From: Thermoplasmata archaeon
GTDB taxonomy: Archaea; Thermoplasmatota; Thermoplasmata; Thermoplasmatales; Thermoplasmataceae
DNA length: 8,114 nucleotides
NCBI GenBank assembly: GCA_021795055.1
Contig: JAJYPW010000038.1
Location: forward strand, 1 to 8,114
Direction: 5' to 3'
The translations under genes were made by a program, and so were the position numbers. The notes beneath the pieces are model-generated. The model ran no database searches, was not told the DNA's origin, and worked only from the letters and a program-made list of their open reading frames with translations. Of the stretch, positions 5,559 to 8,114 are shown one piece after another (the first letter of the stretch is position 1; every line of letters begins with the position of its first letter).

Positions 5559-6545
5559 TTACACGAGGGAGATGTTCAGCAGTTCATGGAACAGCGTCCC
5601 AATCGCGAGAGTTGCACCGGCAGCCCCGAGTGCAAGCAGGGCAGCCCTAGTTGCTGGCCTTGCCACGCGCACGCTCATCGATAGCGCAATGAACGCGTTG
5701 GTTATCCACTGGCTGAGGCCGACAAGTATGATAGCAATCACCAGAGCCTCATACCTGGGCAGGAACACGTATGGAATTATGGGAAAAGCCGCACCGAGGA
5801 TGTAAAACAGGCCAGTGGTGTATGCCGATGAAGTCCCCTCTTGCCTGTATGCCCTGATTGCATCATCATCATTCTTTGAGAGCCCGAAAAGGGATTGTTT
5901 TTTCACTTTTGATATCTTGTAGTCGCTTTCCTGCGCCTTGGCAAGGTACACTCCAACCATCATGCTCAACGTCCCTCCCATTGCGACCACCAGCCCGCTC
6001 AGTGCGATGTAAAGGCCATTTTCTATGATTGCCGTCAGGCCCGCAACAGCAGCAAGTATTTCCACAAGGCCGTCGCTTATCCCGAGGATGATACTCCTGT
6101 TCTTTTCCAGCTGTTCCTCCGTCTTCTCGATCCTGTTTTCGAAAACGTCCTCGTGCTCGATTTCGTCCTTCAGAATGAGGGAGAGCCCCTGCCTGAAAGG
6201 TTCATCGCCGACCTTCTGTTCCAGGAAGTCGGCATACTGCCTGCAAGTGTTGTATTCGCCGCTCTCGAGAAGCCTGACAGAAAGATACTGTCCTACAAAC
6301 TTGCTGGCCAGCAATGCAAGGAAAAGCTTCAGTCTCTTATGCTTTAATCCAGATACCTCGACGCCTCTTCGCTTTAGTTCGTTTCCCCAGAATTCCGCAT
6401 GCGAATTCTCGACATTGGAAAGCCTGATCAGGTTTTCCCTGTATTCGGCGTCGGAAGTGGAAGCTGCAAGCTTCTCATACATGCGCTTGTCTGTGAGCTC
6501 CTCCCGGTAAAACGAGATCATAAGCTGTATGAGATCATTTGCCAT
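5559..6545 (-). CDS. Ferritin-like domain fused to VIT1/CCC1-type metal transporter
   Basis: Predicted membrane protein for iron (or manganese) detoxification or export, resembling bacterial MbfA (rubrerythrin-like domain plus VIT1 domain). It has 328 residues from the ATG at 6545; an in-frame TTG two codons upstream is less likely, since a TATA box lies 26 bases before the ATG. Residues about 5-145 form a four-helix ferritin-like domain with probable di-iron ligands: E15/E16, E46 and H49 (ENSH), E94 or E97, and E128 and H131 (DEIEHE). A charged linker (136-150) leads to the VIT1 domain: GISDGLVEILAAVAGL (155-170), a hydrophobic helix ending in GGTLSMMVGVYLAKAQ (190-205), a basic loop (206-235), and hydrophobic segments near 242-262, 264-290 and 298-318, making about five membrane helices. 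The usual GEY in the second helix reads GVY, and the acidic metal-binding insert of eukaryotic VIT1 is absent. It has its own promoter and its neighbours give no added hint. Confidence 0.85.
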   Translation of the reverse strand: MANDLIQLMISFYREELTDKRMYEKLAASTSDAEYRENLIRLSNVENSHAEFWGNELKRRGVEVSGLKHKRLKLFLALLASKFVGQYLSVRLLESGEYNTCRQYADFLEQKVGDEPFRQGLSLILKDEIEHEDVFENRIEKTEEQLEKNRSIILGISDGLVEILAAVAGLTAIIENGLYIALSGLVVAMGGTLSMMVGVYLAKAQESDYKISKVKKQSLFGLSKNDDDAIRAYRQEGTSSAYTTGLFYILGAAFPIIPYVFLPRYEALVIAIILVGLSQWITNAFIALSMSVRVARPATRAALLALGAAGATLAIGTLFHELLNISLV

Positions 6546-6566
6546 GAGCAATCGGAATCAACTTAT

Positions 6567-6574
6567 GACTTTTA
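6567..6574 (-). promoter_or_regulatory. Probable TATA box of the ferritin-VIT gene
   Basis: Reverse strand reads TTAAAAGT, centred about 26 bases before the ATG at 6545. This predicts a leaderless transcript and supports that ATG over the in-frame TTG at 6551. Confidence 0.45.
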
Positions 6575-6602
6575 ACCGTTCACATGATTAGCCGGCAGGA
6601 TG

Positions 6603-6666
6603 ATTACGAAATTCGCAACATAATCTACGTTTTATTATGCGAAAATATATATTATTACGTGAAATT
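6603..6666. promoter_or_regulatory. Repeat-rich control region before the aminotransferase gene
   Basis: Three related elements lie in the same orientation: TTACGAAA (6604-6611), TTATGCGAAA (6635-6644) and TTACGTGAAA (6655-6664). The last two, extended, match at 11 of 13 bases (6632-6644 and 6652-6664) with starts exactly 20 bases apart; the first is 31 bases from the second. Overlapping these is a dyad at 6612-6643 whose outer 12-base arms pair at 10 positions (TTCGCA with TGCGAA, ATAA with TTAT). One copy sits just upstream of the TATA box and one just downstream, as expected for an operator. It may also affect the divergent ferritin-VIT gene. No binding protein can be named. Confidence 0.45.
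6642..6653 (+). promoter_or_regulatory. TATA box of the aminotransferase gene
   Basis: AAAATATATATT is centred 26 bases before the ATG at 6674, the strongest TATA match in the window. The spacing predicts a leaderless message starting at that ATG. Confidence 0.65.
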
Positions 6667-6673
6667 TTAAAAT

Positions 6674-8038
6674 ATGATATCCGAGCTTCATGAGAGACAG
6701 AAATTGGAAAGGATAGACATGAAGGTTGTACCCCCAGGCCCAGAGGCAAAGAAAATTGTGGATCTGGATACAAAATACCTTGTGAAGAGCACAAAATCTC
6801 TACCAGTCGTTGCAAGAAGGGCTGAAGGGGTATTTGTCGAAGATGTGGATGATAACGTCTATCTTGACTTCGCTGCGGGGATAAGCGTGGTCAACATGGG
6901 ACATATCCATCCTGAAATCACTGCCAGGGTGGAGGAGCAGCTTCACAAGCTCTGGCATTTCGCAGGGACTGACTATTATTACAGGGAGCAGGTTGATGCC
7001 GCAAAGGCACTGACGGAAATCACTCCAGGCAAGTTCGCAAAGAAGGTATTTTTCACAAACAGCGGAACAGAAAGCAATGAGGCAGCGATTAAGATCGCAA
7101 AGACATACACCAAGAGACAGCAGTTTGTCGCCTTCATAGGCGGATTCCATGGGAGAACCCAGGGATCGCTGTCCTTCACCGCCTCAAGGGCTATACACCA
7201 CAAGGGGCTGTTTCCCTCAATGCCAGGGGTCGAACATGTTCCGTTCCCCAACCCATACAGGAACCCTTACGGAATTGACGGGTACGAGCACCCGGATGAG
7301 CTTATCTCCAGAACCCTTGATTTCATAGAGAAATACCTCTTTTCCACCTACGCTCCGCCAGAGAACATCGCAGCCTTCCTGGCTGAACCGGTTCAGGGGG
7401 AGGGTGGTTACATAGTTCCCCCGATGAACTTCTACAGGCAGTTGAAGAAAATGCTGGATAGCCATGGCATAGTGCTCATCATGGATGAGGTTCAGACAGG
7501 ATTTGGAAGAACGGGCAGATTCTTTGGATCGGAACATTTCGGCATCGAACCGGATGTGATCTCACTTGCAAAGTCCATTGCCTCGGGAATTCCAATGGGC
7601 GCAATCGTTGTCCGGGATGCCCTTGACTTCCCTGAGTCTGGGCTGCATTCCAACACCTTCGGCGGAAATGTGCTGGCCTCCGTGGCATGCGTTGCCACCA
7701 TAGACGCAATTAAGAAGGAGAAGGCAGTCGAGAATTCGGAGAAAATGGGAAAAGTGCTCAGGAAGAGGCTTCTCGAACTACAGGAAAAATACCACCAGAT
7801 CGGCGACGTAAGGGGCCTCGGGCTTATGCAGGCTGTTGATTTCGTTAAGGATCGCAAGACAAAGGAACCCGATACCAAGTTGAGGGACAGGATAGAGTAC
7901 ACAGCTTTCCAGAATGGGCTGCTCACGCTCTCTACCGGTTTAAGCGCTATCAGGCTGATCCCGCCCCTGATCGTGAATGAATCCCAGATCAACATGGGCG
8001 TTGAGGCGCTGGAAAAGGGCATTAAAGCTGCCCTTTAA
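6674..8038 (+). CDS. Class III aminotransferase, 4-aminobutyrate aminotransferase family
   Basis: Cytoplasmic PLP enzyme, 454 residues, normal for the family. Most likely it moves the omega-amino group of GABA, ornithine or a similar compound to 2-oxoglutarate. Motifs in order: VPPGPEAKK (19-27, an N-terminal signature of archaeal GABA-aminotransferase relatives), FTNSGTESNEAA (127-138, PLP phosphate loop), GGFHGRT (156-162), AEPVQGEGG (237-245, E238 contact), MDEVQTGFGRTG (270-281, with D271 binding the pyridine nitrogen), SLAKSIASG (297-305, K300 the Schiff-base lysine) and HSNTFGGN (325-332, the threonine closing the phosphate pocket). All are intact. Some archaeal members of this group, for example in Pyrococcus, act as amino-acid racemases or ornithine aminotransferases, so the substrate is open. 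The ATG at 6674 is favoured by the TATA box 26 bases before it; the ATG at 6719 (residue 16), just before the conserved region, is the alternative. It is expressed alone, divergent from the ferritin-VIT gene. Confidence 0.93.
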   Translation: MISELHERQKLERIDMKVVPPGPEAKKIVDLDTKYLVKSTKSLPVVARRAEGVFVEDVDDNVYLDFAAGISVVNMGHIHPEITARVEEQLHKLWHFAGTDYYYREQVDAAKALTEITPGKFAKKVFFTNSGTESNEAAIKIAKTYTKRQQFVAFIGGFHGRTQGSLSFTASRAIHHKGLFPSMPGVEHVPFPNPYRNPYGIDGYEHPDELISRTLDFIEKYLFSTYAPPENIAAFLAEPVQGEGGYIVPPMNFYRQLKKMLDSHGIVLIMDEVQTGFGRTGRFFGSEHFGIEPDVISLAKSIASGIPMGAIVVRDALDFPESGLHSNTFGGNVLASVACVATIDAIKKEKAVENSEKMGKVLRKRLLELQEKYHQIGDVRGLGLMQAVDFVKDRKTKEPDTKLRDRIEYTAFQNGLLTLSTGLSAIRLIPPLIVNESQINMGVEALEKGIKAAL

Positions 8039-8114
8039 ACCTTTTTTTTAACCATCCACAGGTAATTCCACCCGCCCTGGTTGCTCATATAAATGGGCTT
8101 CTCTGGAACCCTTT
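8035..8114 (-). CDS. Tail of an unidentified protein, N-terminal part outside the window
   Basis: The reverse strand is open from the right edge to a TAA at 8037-8035, giving 25 residues beginning RVPEKPIYMSN and ending YLWMVKKKV. I do not recognise the protein. This frame is preferred because its third codon positions are G/C-rich like the neighbouring genes. A competing frame ends at 8048-8050 and fits codon use less well; the third frame has an early stop. If real, its stop overlaps the aminotransferase stop by four bases, the same arrangement as xerA and the prenyl synthase. Too short for a firm call. Confidence 0.4.
   Translation of the reverse strand, partial: RVPEKPIYMSNQGGWNYLWMVKKKV
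8042..8049 (+). terminator. Oligo-T terminator of the aminotransferase gene
   Basis: Eight consecutive T residues begin four bases after the stop codon. Archaeal RNA polymerase stops on such runs without needing a hairpin. On the other strand the same bases would encode lysines of the putative convergent protein's tail. Confidence 0.55.

Noticed and set aside
5386..5805. Plus-strand open frame of 139 codons across the prenyl synthase/ferritin-VIT gap
   Set aside because: Mostly antisense to the VIT1 domain and the prenyl synthase N-terminus; no conserved motif.
6025..6510. Plus-strand open frame of 161 codons
   Set aside because: Serine-rich antisense of the ferritin-like domain, whose metal ligands are conserved on the minus strand.
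6546..6551. TTG at 6551 as start of the ferritin-VIT gene
   Set aside because: It adds two residues only, while the ATG at 6545 stands 26 bases after a TATA box.
7492..8022. Minus-strand open frame of 176 codons
   Set aside because: Antisense to the PLP-lysine and C-terminal regions of the aminotransferase; serine/proline-rich and unlike any known family.
1..8114. CRISPR array, insertion sequence, tRNA, rRNA or riboswitch
   Set aside because: No regularly spaced repeats, terminal inverted repeats with a transposase, or cloverleaf/rRNA-like sequence found; the intergenic gaps are at most about 130 bases and are explained by promoters.
1..8114. A novel multi-gene defence or metabolic system
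   Set aside because: Every complete gene belongs to a known housekeeping family and the neighbours do not form a functional set beyond the prs-kptA overlap.

Overview
The window looks like core chromosome from a Thermoplasmatales-type archaeon (Thermoplasma and its uncultured 'plasma' relatives). This assignment is inference, not a database match. It rests on several signs: the genes are archaeal subfamilies (zinc-finger KptA, short 286-residue PRPP synthase, XerA-type recombinase, archaeal prenyl synthase with a DDILG second motif). Start codons often sit about 26 bases after an A/T-rich TATA box with almost no leader. Arginine is mostly AGG, and genes are packed tightly with overlapping ends. 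Base composition is fairly balanced.

Layout, left to right. Minus strand: the N-terminal three quarters of serine hydroxymethyltransferase (glyA, cut by the left edge); RNA 2'-phosphotransferase (kptA); ribose-phosphate pyrophosphokinase (prs), whose stop overlaps the kptA start as ATGA; and an enoyl-CoA hydratase-family gene. A 72-base divergent promoter region separates the last of these from plus-strand xerA, a complete tyrosine recombinase. xerA converges on a minus-strand geranylgeranyl/farnesyl diphosphate synthase gene, and their stop codons overlap. Next on the minus strand is a membrane protein joining a ferritin-like (rubrerythrin-type) domain to a VIT1/CCC1 metal-transport domain. 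A second divergent promoter region, with conspicuous repeats, precedes a plus-strand class III aminotransferase (GABA-aminotransferase family). The last 80 bases probably hold the tail of a minus-strand gene that again overlaps the stop of its convergent neighbour.

The genes serve one-carbon and amino-acid metabolism, PRPP supply, RNA repair, acyl-CoA metabolism, chromosome dimer resolution, membrane lipid synthesis and iron handling. They do not form one pathway. Only prs-kptA (overlapping, same strand) and possibly glyA behind them look co-expressed. I see no CRISPR array, transposon, tRNA, rRNA or defence island, and nothing that makes a clearly new system. The points most worth a second look are the repeat-rich promoter before the aminotransferase, unusual active-site residues in KptA, the ferritin-VIT fusion lacking the usual acidic metal-binding insert, and an aromatic pair before the first aspartate motif of the prenyl synthase.
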